Shown here one piece after another: positions 45,995-54,938 of a DNA stretch of 64,000 nt (position 1 is the first letter of the stretch; every line of letters starts with the position of its first letter). The notes below the pieces were generated by a model that was not told the DNA's origin, ran no database searches, and was given only the letters and a program-made list of their open reading frames with translations. The translations under genes and the position numbers were made by a program. Origin of the DNA: Streptomyces halstedii (lineage in GTDB: Bacteria > Actinomycetota > Actinomycetes > Streptomycetales > Streptomycetaceae); the NCBI GenBank assembly GCA_000720535.1, contig JOAZ01000003.1, positions 62,001 through 126,000 of the forward strand, in the 5' to 3' direction.

Positions 45995-46091
45995 TCTCCG
46001 CGCGGCCCGTGACGGGGCTTCGGCCGCGCGGAGCCGTACGAACGCGGTGGTCGTCCGAGCACCGATGTGGGCCACACCATAGGAGGCCCAC

Positions 46092-46108
46092 TTGCGAAAG
46101 AGTCGCAA
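46092..46108. promoter_or_regulatory. Nur-type (nickel uptake regulator) box
   Basis: TTGCGA-AAGAG-TCGCAA, a perfect 6-5-6 inverted repeat matching the TTGCNN-N5-NNGCAA pattern known for Nur of S. coelicolor. It lies 51 nt before the binding-protein start of the ABC importer operon and would repress it when nickel is sufficient. Confidence 0.65.
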
Positions 46109-46159
46109 CAACGCATTGGATGCATATGTAAATGACGTTCGATCAGGAGGTGCCCGCCG

Positions 46160-47692
46160 GTGCCGGTCGCTCCCACACGCCGAAACGCCCTCCTCATGGC
46201 CGCCGCCGTGGGCACCGGCCTGTTCACCGGCTGCTCGACCGCCGCCTCCGGTTCCTCCTCCCCCAGGAAGGGCGGAAGCCTGCGGGCCGCCTTCCCGGGC
46301 GCGGGCGTCAAGGAGACGATGGACCCGCACGCGCAGCGGCAGTTCGTCGACATCGCGCGGCACAAGGCCGTCTTCGACAAACTGGTCGAGCTCGACGCCT
46401 CCCTGCGCCCCGTCCCGAGGCTGGCCCGCACATGGTCCAGCGACGCGTCGGCCCGCGTCTGGACGTTCGAGCTGCGTGAGGCACGCTTCCACGACGGGCA
46501 CGTCCTCGACGCCGACGACGTCCTCCACAGCCTCGCGCGCATCCTCGACCCGAAGGCCGCCGACCACCTGGCGAAGAAGTCCCTCTCCTCCGTGGACCTC
46601 CCCAACTGCCGTGCGGTGGGCAGGCGGAGTGTGGAGATCAGGCTCACCCGGCCCAACGCGGAGCTGCCCGCCCTGCTGGCGATGACCGGTACGGCGATCG
46701 TCCGTGCCGGCTGGGACGATCCGCGGCATCCCGTGGGGACCGGCCCGTTCCGGTTCGTCTCGTTCACCGCCGGACGCTCGTTCGTCGCCCGCCGCTTCGA
46801 CGACCACTGGAACGGTGCCCCGCACCTGGACGAGGTACGCGTCCTGTCCGCGGAGAGCGAGGCGCGGGGCGCCGCCGTGCGCAGCGGCGAGGTGCACTAC
46901 GCACACGAGATGACGCCGACCTTCGCCCGCAGCGTCGAACACGACAGCCGGGTACGGGTGGTGGCCACCGCGCGCAGCGGCGTCCAGGGCTTCGCCCTCA
47001 AGACGGACCGGCCGCCCTTCGACGACCCGGACGCGGCGATGGCCGTCAAGCTGCTCGTGGACCGAGAGCGCCTGGTGGACGTGGTCTGCGCCGGCCGTGC
47101 CGAGATCGGCAACGACCTCTACGGCAAGGGCTACACGTACTATCCGGACGGCCTGGAACAGCGCGAGCGGGACGTGGCGGAAGCCCGGCGTCTGCTGCGG
47201 CGGACCGGGCTGCTCGGCAAGACCGTGTCCTTCTACACGTCCACGGCCTCGGACAGCTTCGCCCAGGCCGCCCACCTCTTCGCCGAGCAGGCCGAGGAGG
47301 CGGGACTGCGGGTGAAGATAACGAACGGGCCTCCGGAGTCGTACTTCACCGATGTGCTGACCACCGGAACGGTGACCAACCACCGCTGCGGCGCCATGTC
47401 GATCCCCACGTACATCAGCGAGCGGCTGCTGACCGAATCGCCGCAGAACGCCACCGCCTGGCAGCGCCGTGACTTCGACGAGGCCTTCGCGGCGGCCCAG
47501 GCCGTCACCGACGACGAAGAGCGCGAGCGGCGCTACGGGTCGGTGCAGCAGACGCTCCGGGACCGCGGCGGGCTGGTCCTGTGGGCCCACCCCCAGTGGC
47601 TGAACGCCGTCTCCCGCACTCTGCGCGGGGTGAAGGAGGCGCCGCCCAACACCGTGGACTGGGCCAGGTTCGACACGGTGTGGCTGGACTGA
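46160..47692 (+). CDS. nikA: ABC importer substrate-binding lipoprotein (NikA-like)
   Basis: 510-aa family-5 solute-binding protein. A twin-Arg-like N-terminus and lipobox (TRRNALLMAAAVGTGLFTGC) are followed by KGGSLRAAFPG, the WTFELREARFHDGHVLDADD signature of the dipeptide/nickel class, HPVGTGPFRFVSF and the C-terminal lobe. GTG 46160 follows GGAGG by 8 nt. The Nur box upstream, HupE nearby and hydrogenase genes downstream favour nickel, or a nickel-chelate, as ligand, although peptide-binding relatives look similar. First gene of a five-gene operon. Confidence 0.82.
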   Translation: MPVAPTRRNALLMAAAVGTGLFTGCSTAASGSSSPRKGGSLRAAFPGAGVKETMDPHAQRQFVDIARHKAVFDKLVELDASLRPVPRLARTWSSDASARVWTFELREARFHDGHVLDADDVLHSLARILDPKAADHLAKKSLSSVDLPNCRAVGRRSVEIRLTRPNAELPALLAMTGTAIVRAGWDDPRHPVGTGPFRFVSFTAGRSFVARRFDDHWNGAPHLDEVRVLSAESEARGAAVRSGEVHYAHEMTPTFARSVEHDSRVRVVATARSGVQGFALKTDRPPFDDPDAAMAVKLLVDRERLVDVVCAGRAEIGNDLYGKGYTYYPDGLEQRERDVAEARRLLRRTGLLGKTVSFYTSTASDSFAQAAHLFAEQAEEAGLRVKITNGPPESYFTDVLTTGTVTNHRCGAMSIPTYISERLLTESPQNATAWQRRDFDEAFAAAQAVTDDEERERRYGSVQQTLRDRGGLVLWAHPQWLNAVSRTLRGVKEAPPNTVDWARFDTVWLD

Positions 47693-47693
47693 G

Positions 47694-48638
47694 GTGCTGC
47701 GGTACGCCCTGCGCCGCGGCGGCTGGACCGTGGTCCAGCTCGCCGTCCTCAGCGTCGTGGTCTTCCTGCTGACCGACCTGCTGCCGGGCGACGCGGCCAC
47801 CGTGGACTTCAACGAGCAGGCCGGCCTGGACCAGGTGGCCCAGCTACGGGAACAGATGGGGCTCGACCGGCCGGCGGCCGAGCGCTTCGCCGACTGGGCG
47901 CACGGTCTGCTCACCGGCGACCTCGGCACCTCCCTGGTCGGCGGCGGGCCCGTGAGCGGGGTGCTGGCCCGCTCCGTCACGGCGACGGCCGCCCTCGCCG
48001 CCGTCACGCTCCTCCTGCTGGTCCCGCTGGCCGTCGTCATCGGGCTGGTGACCGGGCTGCGGGCGGGCAGCCGCACCGACCGCGTGGTCTCCGCGGTGAC
48101 CCTGACGCTGACCTCCGTACCGGACTTCGTCCTGGCCCTTCTGCTGGTGGCCCTGTTCTCCCTGCGGCTGGGGTGGCTGCCCTCCACCTGGGTGGGGGCC
48201 GACGACCTGTGGTGGCAGCGCCCGGAGCTGTTCGTGCTGCCGGTGGCGGTCCTGCTGGCCCGGACCGTGTGCGTGCTGTCACGGCAGATCCGGGCCGGCA
48301 CGCTCACCTCGCTGAACGCCGGATACACCGTGCAGGCCCGCCGTCTCGGAGTGCCTCCCGTCCGGCTCGTACTGCGGCACCTGCTGCCCAACGCGGCGGT
48401 GCCGGGGGTGCAGGAACTCGCGCGCACCGGCGACCATCTGCTGGGCGGTGTGCTGGTGGTCGAGGCCGTCTTCGCCGTTCCCGGCACCGCGACGGCTCTG
48501 GTGGAGGCCGTGCAGAACCGTGATGTGCCCACCGTCCAGGCGCTCACCCTCACCCTGGCCGCCGTCGCCTGTCTCCTCAACCTCGCCGCCGACCTGGTCA
48601 GCCGACGGCTGGCCCCCCGCACGGAGGTACTGCGATGA
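47694..48638 (+). CDS. nikB: ABC importer permease 1 (NikB/DppB type)
   Basis: 314-aa inner-membrane permease with six predicted helices. VFLLTDLLPGDAATVDFNEQ near the N-terminus (the LPGD motif of DppB/NikB) and the EAA-type loop NAGYTVQARRLGVPPVRLVL mark the family. It starts 1 nt after the binding-protein stop and overlaps the next gene by 4 bp (ATGA), so it is co-translated. Confidence 0.9.
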   Translation: MLRYALRRGGWTVVQLAVLSVVVFLLTDLLPGDAATVDFNEQAGLDQVAQLREQMGLDRPAAERFADWAHGLLTGDLGTSLVGGGPVSGVLARSVTATAALAAVTLLLLVPLAVVIGLVTGLRAGSRTDRVVSAVTLTLTSVPDFVLALLLVALFSLRLGWLPSTWVGADDLWWQRPELFVLPVAVLLARTVCVLSRQIRAGTLTSLNAGYTVQARRLGVPPVRLVLRHLLPNAAVPGVQELARTGDHLLGGVLVVEAVFAVPGTATALVEAVQNRDVPTVQALTLTLAAVACLLNLAADLVSRRLAPRTEVLR

Positions 48639-49474
48639 GCGGCCGCCGGTACCGGCGCACGGCCACCGGGGCGCTGCTCCTGGCCCCGCCGTGCGCGGCC
48701 GCCCTGATCGGCCCGTTCGTCACGGATTCACCCATTCCGTCCGAGGGCATGCCCTACGCCAGGGGCGACGGGCACGTGCTGGGCACGGACGCCCTCGGCC
48801 GCGACGTCCTCGCGCTGGTCCTGCGGGGCGGCGCCAGTGCGCTCGGGGTGGCCTGCGCGGCGGTGGCCCTGGCCTTCGTGGTCGGGGCCGCGATCGGGCT
48901 GACGGCCGCGGCCTCCCGCAGCCGGTGGCTGGACGATCTGCTGATGCGGCCCGTCGAACTCCTGCTGCCCCTGCCCTCCCTGCTGGTGATCAGCGTCGTC
49001 GGGGTCGGCTGGCGCGGACATCCGGTCGCCGTGGCCCTGGCGGTCGCGGCCCTCAACGTGCCCGCCGTGGCACGGCTGTTGCGGGCGGCGGCCATGGACG
49101 CGGCCGGCGGTCCCGTCGCGGAGGCGATGCGGCTTCAGGGCGAGTCGGCGGCGCGCGTCCTGATCGGGCACGTGGGACGTGCCGTCCTGCCGGTGGCGGC
49201 CGCCGACGCCGGTACCCGGCTGGGGTCCGCGGTCTTCACCGTGGCGGCGGCCAACTTCCTCGGGCTCGGCCTGGATCCGACCTCCCCGGACTGGGGCGTG
49301 GTGATCGCCGCGAGCCGGGAGGCGCTGTTCGTGCAGCCGTGGGCGGTCTGCGCGCCGGCGCTGATGCTGGTGATGTTCACGGTCGGTGTCAATCTGCTGG
49401 CCGACGGTCTGCTGCCGCGCGGGGACGGACGCGGGGAGACCACGCGGGGGAAAGAGCAGGCATGGAACCGGTGA
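48635..49474 (+). CDS. nikC: ABC importer permease 2 (NikC/DppC type)
   Basis: 279-aa permease partner. HVLGTDALGRDVLALVLRGG is the characteristic DppC/NikC motif, and EAMRLQGESAARVLIGHVGR is its EAA loop contacting the ATPase. Hydrophobic segments at about 65-90, 105-125, 130-145, 205-225 and 245-260 fit the fold. The start codon overlaps the nikB stop; the downstream ATPase ATG overlaps its 3' end. Confidence 0.9.
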   Translation: MSGRRYRRTATGALLLAPPCAAALIGPFVTDSPIPSEGMPYARGDGHVLGTDALGRDVLALVLRGGASALGVACAAVALAFVVGAAIGLTAAASRSRWLDDLLMRPVELLLPLPSLLVISVVGVGWRGHPVAVALAVAALNVPAVARLLRAAAMDAAGGPVAEAMRLQGESAARVLIGHVGRAVLPVAAADAGTRLGSAVFTVAAANFLGLGLDPTSPDWGVVIAASREALFVQPWAVCAPALMLVMFTVGVNLLADGLLPRGDGRGETTRGKEQAWNR

Positions 49475-51069
49475 TCGAGGTCCGCGGACTGACCGCACGG
49501 GCGGGAACGGCCGTCCTGCTGGACCGCGTCGGCCTGACCGTCGCACCCGGTGAGGTGACGGCTCTCGTGGGGCCCTCCGGCAGCGGCAAGACCACCGCCG
49601 CCCTGGCCCTCCTGGGGGAGTCGGCCACCGGTGTCCGGCTCAGCGGCGAGGTCGAGGTCGCGGGCACCACGGTGGTGTCGGCCGACGGGCCGGCCCGCCT
49701 CGCGCCGTCCGTACGCGGCCGGGTCGTCGCCTACATGCCCCAGCACCCGGCGCACGCCCTCAACCCGGCCCGGCGGACCGGCTCGGTCCTGGCCGAACTC
49801 GCTCGTCTGCACCGGCCCGGCGGCGGCCGGCGCCCGGCCGCGGCCGGGTACGCGGCCGAAGCCCTGCGGACCGCCGGGCTGCCGGACGACCTCGCGACCC
49901 GTCGCCGCTTCCCGCACCAGTTCTCCGGCGGGCAGCGGCAACGGGTGGCCCTGGCCCAGGTGCTCGTGTGCGGCCCCCGTGCCGTGGTCCTCGACGAGCC
50001 CAGTACGGGCCTGGACACCGTGGCGCGGCTGCGGCTGGCGGGCGAGCTGACCCGGCTCGCGGCCGACGGGATCGCGGTGCTGCTGCTGAGCCACGACCAC
50101 GACCTCGTACGGGCGGTCGCCACGCGGACCGTGCTCATGGACCGGGGACGCGTCACGGCCGAGGGCCGCACGGCGGACCTCCTGCCGGCACGGCCCGCCG
50201 CGCCCGTTCCGGCGCCCGCGCCGGGCCCGGCCCCCTCCCCCGGCGGCGGCCGGGCCGCCCTGCACGCGCGCGACCTGTCCGCGTGGCTGCGCCCCGGACG
50301 GCGGGGCGAGGTGCTGCGCGACGTGACCGTGCGGGTGCCGGAGGCCGGCTGCACGGCGGTCGTCGGCCCCTCGGGCAGCGGCAAGACGGTCCTCGCGCGG
50401 TGCCTGGCCGGGCTCCACGAACGCCACGACGGACAGGTGTCCCTGTTCGGCGAACCGCTGCCGGTCCTGCGCCACCGGACGCCACGGCAGATCAGGGGCG
50501 TGCAGTACGTGTGGCAGGAGGTGCGGAACTCGTTCGACGAGCGGCGCACCGTACTGGAGCAGGTGGCCCGCACCGCGGTACGCCTGCGCGGGCTGTCGCC
50601 GCGGGAGGCCGAGCGGCGGGCGATGCGGGTGTGGGAGCGGCTCGGTCTGTCCTCGGAACACGCGGCGCGGCACGCCGGATCGCTGTCCGGCGGGGAGCTG
50701 CAACGGGCCGCGCTGGCCCGCGCCCTGCTCGCCGAACCCGCGGTGCTGATCTGCGACGAGATCACCACCGCGCTGGACGAGGTCAGCACCCGGGCGGTGA
50801 CGGAGGAGATCACCCGGCTCCGCGAGGGGAGCGGCACCGCCGTGCTGTGGATCGGTCACGACCTGCGTCTCGTGGAGCTGCTGGCCGACGACCTGGTGGT
50901 CCTCGACGCGGGCACCGTCGTGGATCACGGCGACCGCCGGGCCGTGCTCTCCTCCCCGCGCTCGGAGACCACCCGCCTGCTGCTGCGCTCCCGGCACCTG
51001 GGGGCCGCGGCGGCCGGGGGGACGCCCACCCCGTACGACCTGCGAAGAGAGGGACAACCGCACTCATGA
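49462..51069 (+). CDS. nikDE: Fused double ATPase of the importer (NikD-NikE)
   Basis: 535-aa protein with two complete ABC domains joined by a Pro/Ala linker (about residues 240-265). First domain: Walker A GPSGSGKTTAALAL, signature FSGGQRQRVALAQ, Walker B AVVLDEPSTGLD. Second: GPSGSGKTVLARC, LSGGELQRAALAR, VLICDEITTALD. Separate NikD and NikE subunits are the rule, so this is a fusion. Overlap with nikC at the 5' end and ATGA with the methyltransferase at the 3' end indicate a tight operon. Energises uptake. Confidence 0.92.
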   Translation: MEPVIEVRGLTARAGTAVLLDRVGLTVAPGEVTALVGPSGSGKTTAALALLGESATGVRLSGEVEVAGTTVVSADGPARLAPSVRGRVVAYMPQHPAHALNPARRTGSVLAELARLHRPGGGRRPAAAGYAAEALRTAGLPDDLATRRRFPHQFSGGQRQRVALAQVLVCGPRAVVLDEPSTGLDTVARLRLAGELTRLAADGIAVLLLSHDHDLVRAVATRTVLMDRGRVTAEGRTADLLPARPAAPVPAPAPGPAPSPGGGRAALHARDLSAWLRPGRRGEVLRDVTVRVPEAGCTAVVGPSGSGKTVLARCLAGLHERHDGQVSLFGEPLPVLRHRTPRQIRGVQYVWQEVRNSFDERRTVLEQVARTAVRLRGLSPREAERRAMRVWERLGLSSEHAARHAGSLSGGELQRAALARALLAEPAVLICDEITTALDEVSTRAVTEEITRLREGSGTAVLWIGHDLRLVELLADDLVVLDAGTVVDHGDRRAVLSSPRSETTRLLLRSRHLGAAAAGGTPTPYDLRREGQPHS

Positions 51070-51848
51070 CGACAACGACCGGCAGTGACTGGCAGCGGTG
51101 GCAGACCAGTTGGGACCGCCAGCAGGAGTGGTACATGCCGGACCGCGAGGAGCGGTTCCGGGTCATGCTCGACACGGTCGAGGCCGTGGCCGGACCCACA
51201 CCGCGCGTCCTGGACCTGGCGTGCGGCACGGGCAGCATCTCCGACCGGCTGCTGCGGCGGCTGCCCGGGGCCACCAGTACGTGCGTGGACATCGACCCGG
51301 CGCTCCTGACCATCGCGCGCGGCCACTTCGCCGGTGACGACCGCGTCACCTTCGTCGAGGCCGACCTCACGGCGCCCGGGTGGACCGAGCGTCTTCCCCA
51401 CGTGTCCTACGACGCCGTGGTGACGGCCACCGCCCTGCACTGGCTGGACACCGAACCGCTGCGCCGCCTCTACGGGGCCCTGGCCGGTGTGCTGCGCGAG
51501 GGCGGTGTGTTCCTCAACGCCGACCACATGGAGGACGGTTCCGCTCCGCGCGTCAACGCGGCCCTCCAAGCGCTGCACGCCCGCCGTCAGGAGGAGCAAC
51601 GGCGGCAGGGGGCGTCGGACTGGGTGGACTGGTGGCAGGCGGTGGCCGACGATCCCGTCCTGGCCGGCGCCGCGGCCGAGCGCTTCGCCCTGCTGGGCGA
51701 CCCGAGGGAGCCCCGGACCGGCGAGGGGCGGCGGGATCGCCCCACCCTCACCCGCTGGCACGTCGAGACCCTGCTGGAACAGGGGTTCCGCGAGGCCCGG
51801 CAGGTGTGGTGCTCCGCGAGCGACGCGCTGGTGGCCGCCCTGCGCTGA
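51066..51848 (+). CDS. Class I SAM-dependent methyltransferase
   Basis: 260 aa with motif I VLDLACGTGSISDRLLRRLP, the acidic STCVDIDPALLTIARGHFAG, AVVTATALHWLD and GVFLNADHM. Its start overlaps the ATPase stop (ATGA), so it belongs to the importer operon. This suggests a link to the transported ligand, for instance modification of a metallophore or a sensing role, but no substrate can be read from sequence. W/Q-rich N-terminus (DWQRWQTSWDRQQEWYMPDR). Confidence 0.85.
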   Translation: MTTTTGSDWQRWQTSWDRQQEWYMPDREERFRVMLDTVEAVAGPTPRVLDLACGTGSISDRLLRRLPGATSTCVDIDPALLTIARGHFAGDDRVTFVEADLTAPGWTERLPHVSYDAVVTATALHWLDTEPLRRLYGALAGVLREGGVFLNADHMEDGSAPRVNAALQALHARRQEEQRRQGASDWVDWWQAVADDPVLAGAAAERFALLGDPREPRTGEGRRDRPTLTRWHVETLLEQGFREARQVWCSASDALVAALR

Positions 51849-51901
51849 CGGTGGCGCGTGCTGACGGGGGCGGGGACGCGCCGCCACGGCGGGGACGCGA
51901 C

Positions 51902-52423
51902 TCAGTGGTTCCGGTCGCGTACGGCGGCCACGACCGTCAGCACGGTGCCGGCCACGATCGGCACGGTCATCGCGACGAACAGCCACGCGGGCACGTGCGG
52001 ATCAGGTGTGGAGCGCCACAGGATGGCGCAGCCCACGAGGAACGAGACGCCGACGAGCGTGTTGAGCAGCAGCAGGGACCGGGCGATCCGGCGGGCCGAG
52101 GCGCGGCTGCCGGGCCTGTTGAGGGACGGGGACGGCGCGACGGCGAACGGCGCGGGGTCGTCCGGCAGTTCGTCCCGTGGTGTCACACGCAGGGTCAGTT
52201 CGGCGCAGGCGGTCATCAGGACCGTCACCGCCGCGTAGACGAAGACCGGCATGAACGCGCTGCCCAGGGACCGTTCCGCCCAGGCGTCCACTCCGCCGGT
52301 GCCGATGTGCTTCGGAACCCGGTCCGGCAGGTGGGGGTAGCGGATCGCGCCCCACGCCCCCATCACGGCGAGGAGGACGACGCCGGGCAGGAGCCACAGC
52401 CGGACCGGACGGGCGAACACCAT
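51902..52423 (-). CDS. DUF1648 membrane protein
   Basis: 173-aa membrane protein. The DUF1648 motif YPHLPDRVPKHIGTGGVDAWA follows the first transmembrane helix (WLLPGVVLLAVMGAWGAIRY); three further helices lie at about 65-85, 125-145 and 150-170. DUF1648 occurs in SdpI-type immunity and sensor proteins and in many small membrane proteins of unknown role. GGAG lies upstream of the ATG at 52423. Convergent with the importer operon. Confidence 0.8.
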   Translation of the reverse strand: MVFARPVRLWLLPGVVLLAVMGAWGAIRYPHLPDRVPKHIGTGGVDAWAERSLGSAFMPVFVYAAVTVLMTACAELTLRVTPRDELPDDPAPFAVAPSPSLNRPGSRASARRIARSLLLLNTLVGVSFLVGCAILWRSTPDPHVPAWLFVAMTVPIVAGTVLTVVAAVRDRNH

Positions 52424-52457
52424 GGCTCCGATCCTCCACCGTCCGGGCGCCTGCGGA

Positions 52458-52527
52458 AAGGGGCACGTACGCAAGGGGCACGTACGGCAAGGGACGTGTG
52501 CGGCAGGGGACGTGTGCGGCAGGGCCC
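52458..52527. repeat. Imperfect tandem repeats upstream of the DUF1648 gene
   Basis: About four 16-17-bp units, two of the form GGGGCACGTACG(G)CAA and two of the form GGGACGTGTGCGGCAG. They lie in a 230-bp gap with no gene between the DUF1648 gene and rpsN. Confidence 0.6.
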
Positions 52528-52651
52528 CGGCGGAACGCCCCACCGCGAGCGGCTCACCGCGGCGACGGATTGGCGCGGCTCCCGCCGACCGCGCTCCTGA
52601 CCACGGCGGGTGGCCGCACACCCCGCCTCGCGCCGGGTGTGCGGCCCTCCG

Positions 52652-52957
52652 TCACCAGGACGACTTGGTCACTCCGGGAAGGAACCCGGCGTGAGCCTCC
52701 TCACGCGTCCGGACCCGGGACAGCCCGAACTTCCGCAGGTATCCGCGCGGGCGGCCGTCCACGGCGTCCCGGTTGCGGACCCGGGTGGCGCTGGCGTCAC
52801 GCGGCTGGCGCCGCAGCTCCTCGACGGCCGCGGACCTCACCGCGCCGGGCGTGCCGGGCCGCCGGATGATCTCCTTCAGCTCGGCCCGCCGGGCCGCGTA
52901 CCGCTGGACGACCAGCTTGCGCTTCTCGTTCTGCGCGATCTTGCTCTTCTTCGCCAT
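52652..52957 (-). CDS. rpsN: 30S ribosomal protein S14, zinc-independent long form
   Basis: 101-aa S14 of the long class without the CxxC-CxxC zinc ribbon. [54 protein letters not shown] and the C-terminal [11 protein letters not shown] are conserved. It replaces the zinc-containing S14 in ribosomes under zinc limitation. Its ATG shares a base with the rpmB stop (TGATG), so the two are co-translated from the Zur-type promoter region at 53228-53263. Confidence 0.95.
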   Translation of the reverse strand: MAKKSKIAQNEKRKLVVQRYAARRAELKEIIRRPGTPGAVRSAAVEELRRQPRDASATRVRNRDAVDGRPRGYLRKFGLSRVRTREEAHAGFLPGVTKSSW

Positions 52958-53193
52958 CAGACCTTCCCCCCTCGCGCCCGGATGCGGGCCACGGCGGCCT
53001 CGATACCGATGGTGTCGACGGTCTTGATCGCCTTGGCGCTCAGTGTCAGACGCACATGACGGCCCTCGCCGGGCAGCCAGTAGCGCTTGCGCTGGATGTT
53101 GGGGTCGAACCGGCGTGAGGTGCGCCGGTGCGAGTGGGAGATGTGGTTGCCGAAGCCCGGCTGGGCGCCGGTCAGTTGGCAGTGGGCGGACAC
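52957..53193 (-). CDS. rpmB: 50S ribosomal protein L28, zinc-free paralogue
   Basis: 78-aa L28. [24 protein letters not shown] then NIQRKRYW shows the family, but the paired cysteines of the zinc form are absent (one Cys only). GTG 53193 is preceded by GAGAGGCAGG. First gene of the minus-strand pair rpmB-rpsN, divergent from rpmG across a Zur-like box. Confidence 0.94.
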   Translation of the reverse strand: MSAHCQLTGAQPGFGNHISHSHRRTSRRFDPNIQRKRYWLPGEGRHVRLTLSAKAIKTVDTIGIEAAVARIRARGGKV

Positions 53194-53227
53194 GGTGATA
53201 CCTGCCTCTCGTCGAGTGGCCCCATTA

Positions 53228-53263
53228 TTGAACATGGAAACCATTGCCATATAGTAGCCCGCA
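53228..53263. promoter_or_regulatory. Zur-like box inside a leaderless rpmG promoter
   Basis: ATGGAAACCATTGCCAT (53234-53250) is an imperfect 17-bp palindrome of Zur type between divergent zinc-free ribosomal gene operons. For rpmG, TTGAAC (53228-53233), 16 nt, TATAGT (53250-53255), then ATG at 53263 with no ribosome site. The box fills the spacer, so bound repressor would block polymerase. Confidence 0.68.
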
Positions 53264-53427
53264 TGGCTCGCAACGAACTACGCCCGATCATCAAGCTCCG
53301 CTCCACCGCGGGCACCGGATACACCTACGTGACCCGCAAGAACCGCCGGAACGACCCCGACCGGCTCGTGCTGAGGAAGTTCGACCCGGTGGTCCGCCGG
53401 CACGTGGACTTCCGCGAAGAGCGCTGA
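53263..53427 (+). CDS. rpmG: 50S ribosomal protein L33, zinc-free paralogue
   Basis: 54-aa L33 lacking the four zinc cysteines. [40 protein letters not shown] and [13 protein letters not shown] are diagnostic. The ATG follows a TATAGT -10 by 7 nt without a Shine-Dalgarno, so its mRNA is probably leaderless. First gene of the plus-strand operon rpmG-rpmE-cobW-like-rpsR expressed in zinc shortage. Confidence 0.94.
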   Translation: MARNELRPIIKLRSTAGTGYTYVTRKNRRNDPDRLVLRKFDPVVRRHVDFREER

Positions 53428-53473
53428 CCACCGGCCCGGCCCGACCTGCCCGACCTGAACGAAGGACATCGCC

Positions 53474-53737
53474 ATGAAGCCCGGAATCCACCCCGCCTAC
53501 GGCCCCGTCGTCTTCCGCGACAAGGCCGCCGACTTCGCCTTCCTGACCCGCTCGACCCTCGCCGGACTCACCGGCGGGCGCACCGTCGAATGGGAGGACG
53601 GCAACACCTACCCCGTCGTGGACGTGGAGATCTCCTCCGCGAGCCACCCCTTCTACACCGGCACCGCCCGCGTCATGGACACCGCGGGCCGGGTGGAGCG
53701 GTTCGAGCGCCGTTACGGCAGCCGGGCGGACCGGTGA
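53474..53737 (+). CDS. rpmE2: 50S ribosomal protein L31, type B
   Basis: 87-aa type B L31 without the CxxC zinc motif: [29 protein letters not shown] and [26 protein letters not shown] lies upstream of the ATG at 53474, and the stop overlaps the next start (TGATG). It exchanges with zinc-binding L31 when zinc is scarce, releasing zinc from ribosomes. Confidence 0.95.
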   Translation: MKPGIHPAYGPVVFRDKAADFAFLTRSTLAGLTGGRTVEWEDGNTYPVVDVEISSASHPFYTGTARVMDTAGRVERFERRYGSRADR

Positions 53738-54891
53738 TGGACGACAACCGGAAGCTGTCCGTCGCCGTGGTCAGCGGGCTGCACTCCGACGCCCGCCGCG
53801 AGGTGGTGGAGGGGCTGCTCAGGGCCGTCCCGCGCAGCGTCGCACTGCACCACGACCTGACCACGGCGGACGGGGGGACGGTGCGCCGCACGGTCCGCGA
53901 CGCCTCCGGCGAGCGGTCCGCCGGCGAGGCCCCCCTCGTGAACGACTGCGCCTGCTGCGCCCTGCGTGAGGACCTGATCCCGGAGCTGGAGCGACTCGCC
54001 TCCGACGGGAGCACCCGTCTCGCCGTACTCGAACTCTGGGACTCCGTCGAACCCAAGGCCATGGCCGAGGTCGTCGCGGCCCACGGCGCCGGGTGGGCCG
54101 AGGTCACGAGCGTCATCACCGCGGTCGATCCGGCCCTCGTCCTGCCCTACCTCGTCAACGGTGACGACCTGGCGGACGCCGGGCTGGCGGCGGCCGCGAC
54201 CGACCAGCGCACCGTCGGCGACACCTGGGCCCGGCAGCTGGAGTACGCCTCCGTCCTCGCCCTGGCCGACAGCGAGGCGGCCGACGACGAGGACCGCGCG
54301 CTCATCGGGCAGCTGCACCCCACGGCCCGGCACGCGGCGGCGGGTTCGCACGCGCTGGCCGAACTCGCGCTGTCCGGGTTCGACGTGGAGGCGGCGGCCG
54401 CCCGCCAGCACCCCGCGTGCGCGCTCCTCCCCCAGGAGGCCGACGCGGCGGGCGTCAGCACCCTCGTGTGGCGCCGCCACCGCCCCTTCCACCCCGAGCG
54501 CCTCTACGACGCGCTGGAGGACCTGTGCTGCGCGGCCGCCCGCAGCCGTGGCCGGTTCTGGCTCGCCGACCGGCCGGACACCCTGCTCTCCTGGGACGCG
54601 GCCGGCGGCGCCCTGTGCGTGGAGGACACCGGCCCCTGGCTCGCCTCCCTGCCGGACGCGGCCTGGGAGATGGTGCCGCCCTTCCGCCGGGCAGCCGCCG
54701 CCCTGGACTGGCATCCGGAGCACGGCGACCGCTGCCAGCACCTGGTCTTCGTCTCCCCCGGCCTCGACCGCGAGGGGCTCACCGCGCTGCTGGACTCCTG
54801 CCTGCTCACCGACGCCGAGTACGCGGCCGGACCCGAGGCGTGGAAGAGCCTGCCCCCGGCCTTCGACCCCCTCCTCGACCCGGCGCACTGA
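53737..54891 (+). CDS. CobW/COG0523-like protein with degenerate P-loop
   Basis: 384 aa, placed between rpmE2 and rpsR as in other Streptomyces zinc-limitation operons. It has the CobW metal motif in [14 protein letters not shown] (C71, C73, C74), [11 protein letters not shown] and a C-terminal CobW_C domain ([17 protein letters not shown], with [19 protein letters not shown]). The Walker A region reads [13 protein letters not shown] instead of GxxGxGKT, so GTP binding by the usual loop is unlikely. Such proteins are thought to deliver zinc or metal to apo-proteins; here a non-GTPase role is possible. Overlaps rpmE2 by one base. Confidence 0.85.
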   Translation: MDDNRKLSVAVVSGLHSDARREVVEGLLRAVPRSVALHHDLTTADGGTVRRTVRDASGERSAGEAPLVNDCACCALREDLIPELERLASDGSTRLAVLELWDSVEPKAMAEVVAAHGAGWAEVTSVITAVDPALVLPYLVNGDDLADAGLAAAATDQRTVGDTWARQLEYASVLALADSEAADDEDRALIGQLHPTARHAAAGSHALAELALSGFDVEAAAARQHPACALLPQEADAAGVSTLVWRRHRPFHPERLYDALEDLCCAAARSRGRFWLADRPDTLLSWDAAGGALCVEDTGPWLASLPDAAWEMVPPFRRAAAALDWHPEHGDRCQHLVFVSPGLDREGLTALLDSCLLTDAEYAAGPEAWKSLPPAFDPLLDPAH

Positions 54892-54938
54892 CCACCCCGG
54901 CCCGACCGGCCGACCACCGACCACCGAAGGAGTGCCCG

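Noticed and set aside
45860-48622. 920-codon minus-strand frame over the ABC importer
   Set aside because: Antisense to clear nikA and nikB genes.
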